A stretch of DNA of 6,251 nucleotides, from contig CANPNN010000078.1 in assembly GCA_947575475.1 (NCBI GenBank), positions 1 to 6,251 of the forward strand, read 5' to 3'. The notes beneath the pieces were generated by a model, which was given only the letters and a program-made list of their open reading frames with translations, was not told the origin of the DNA and searched no databases. This document shows, piece after piece, positions 5,668-6,251 of this stretch. Source of the stretch: an uncultured Pseudoflavonifractor sp. (lineage in GTDB: Bacteria > Bacillota_A > Clostridia > Oscillospirales > Oscillospiraceae). Both the position numbers and the translations under genes were made by a program. Position 1 is the stretch's first letter. Every line of letters begins with the position of its first letter.

Positions 5668-6251
5668 TCATTTTTTCTTCGCGGCGGTCTTTTTCTTTGC
5701 CGGAGCCTTCTTTTTGGCCCCTTCGCCCTCTTCCTTCTTCTTATAATAGCCCCGCTTGTCCTCGGGGAGGAAGTTGGGGCACTTCTCGTTGATGCAGAAG
5801 GGCTTCTTGGCCCCCCGGCCCGAGAGCTTGAACATGGTCTGGCCGCACTGGGGGCAGTTATCCGCCACGGGCACGTCGAAGGTCATAAAATCGCACTGGC
5901 GGGGGGCGTCCTCCCGCCGGGTGACAAACTCGCAGGCATAGTAGGTGTAGGGTTTGCCGTTTTTCTTGCTGGTGCCCGACCGCTTCAGAAGCCGCCCGCC
6001 GCACTTGGGGCACTTGCCGGGCATCTGCTCCACAATGGGCTGGGTGTGGGGGCATTCAGGCCAGCCGGGACAGGCCAGGAAGCGGCCAAACTTCCCCGAC
6101 TTAAACACCAGATTCTTCCCGCACAGGGGGCAGATCTCCTCGGACACCTCATCGGGTACCCGGATCCGCTCCCCCACGTCGGCCTCCGCCCTCTCCAGCT
6201 CCTTGGAAAAGCTTCCGTAGAAGTCCTTCATAACGGTTTTCCACTTGGTCT
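5668..6251 (-). CDS. topA: DNA topoisomerase I, C-terminal zinc-finger region (5' part outside window)
   Basis: The frame enters from the right edge; 193 residues are visible. It opens with TKWKTVMKDFYGSFSKELE, the conserved end of the type IA topoisomerase core, so the Met at 6229-6231 is internal and not a start. Three zinc fingers follow: CPLC-x16-C-x5-C, CPKC-x22-C-x12-C and CPQC-x16-C-x4-C. In this family they bind single-stranded DNA and help relax negative supercoils. The protein ends in a Lys/Ala-rich tail (alternating KKK, APA and TAA) that probably adds nonspecific DNA or RNA polymerase contacts. The catalytic tyrosine domain lies outside the window. The stop TGA is at 5668-5670, and trmFO follows after 19 bases. 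Confidence 0.95.
   Translation of the reverse strand, partial: TKWKTVMKDFYGSFSKELERAEADVGERIRVPDEVSEEICPLCGKNLVFKSGKFGRFLACPGWPECPHTQPIVEQMPGKCPKCGGRLLKRSGTSKKNGKPYTYYACEFVTRREDAPRQCDFMTFDVPVADNCPQCGQTMFKLSGRGAKKPFCINEKCPNFLPEDKRGYYKKKEEGEGAKKKAPAKKKTAAKKK

Noticed and set aside
4719..5792. 357-codon plus-strand open frame opposite trmFO and topA
   Set aside because: Its product is a Gly/His/Pro-rich low-information sequence with no motif. It mirrors the GC-rich codons of trmFO, whose motifs are unmistakable.
5668..6231. Separate 187-residue zinc-finger protein starting at Met 6231
   Set aside because: The frame continues upstream with TKWKTV, the known TopA sequence before its zinc fingers, so this is the TopA C-terminus and not a separate gene.

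Overview
The window looks like chromosomal DNA from a fairly GC-rich anaerobic Firmicute. A gut Oscillospiraceae-type clostridium (Flavonifractor/Lawsonibacter-like) is the best guess. This rests on the topA-trmFO-plsX order, GC-rich codon use, AGGAGG ribosome binding sites, and a lipoprotein flavin reductase of a kind common in gut anaerobes. The taxonomic guess is inference only.

All genes but one lie on the minus strand, so transcription runs from high to low coordinates. It begins with the C-terminal end of topA (DNA topoisomerase I, three zinc fingers and a lysine-rich tail; cut by the window's right edge). After 19 bases comes trmFO (folate-dependent tRNA U54 methyltransferase). A compact, visibly AT-richer islet at about 4040-4376 follows. 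It holds a small XRE-type helix-turn-helix regulator on the minus strand and an uncharacterised 80-residue protein on the plus strand. They diverge from one region that carries a near-consensus promoter inside a 36-bp inverted repeat (12-bp perfect arms).

The XRE stop codon overlaps the TTG start codon of plsX (phosphate acyltransferase, phospholipid synthesis) as TTGA, so plsX appears translationally coupled to the regulator. A LysR-type regulator follows plsX after 28 bases, and a good rho-independent terminator closes that unit. Beyond the terminator is a secreted lipoprotein flavoenzyme, an FMN-binding domain fused to a fumarate/urocanate-reductase-like FAD domain. It lacks only its last residues at the left edge.

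The most interesting point is the XRE/small-protein switch between trmFO and plsX. An autoregulated repressor sits where its promoter would drive an essential membrane-lipid gene, a layout that recalls fapR-plsX but uses an unrelated regulator fold. The second point is the reductase, whose active-site motifs differ from those of true fumarate reductases, so its electron acceptor is open.
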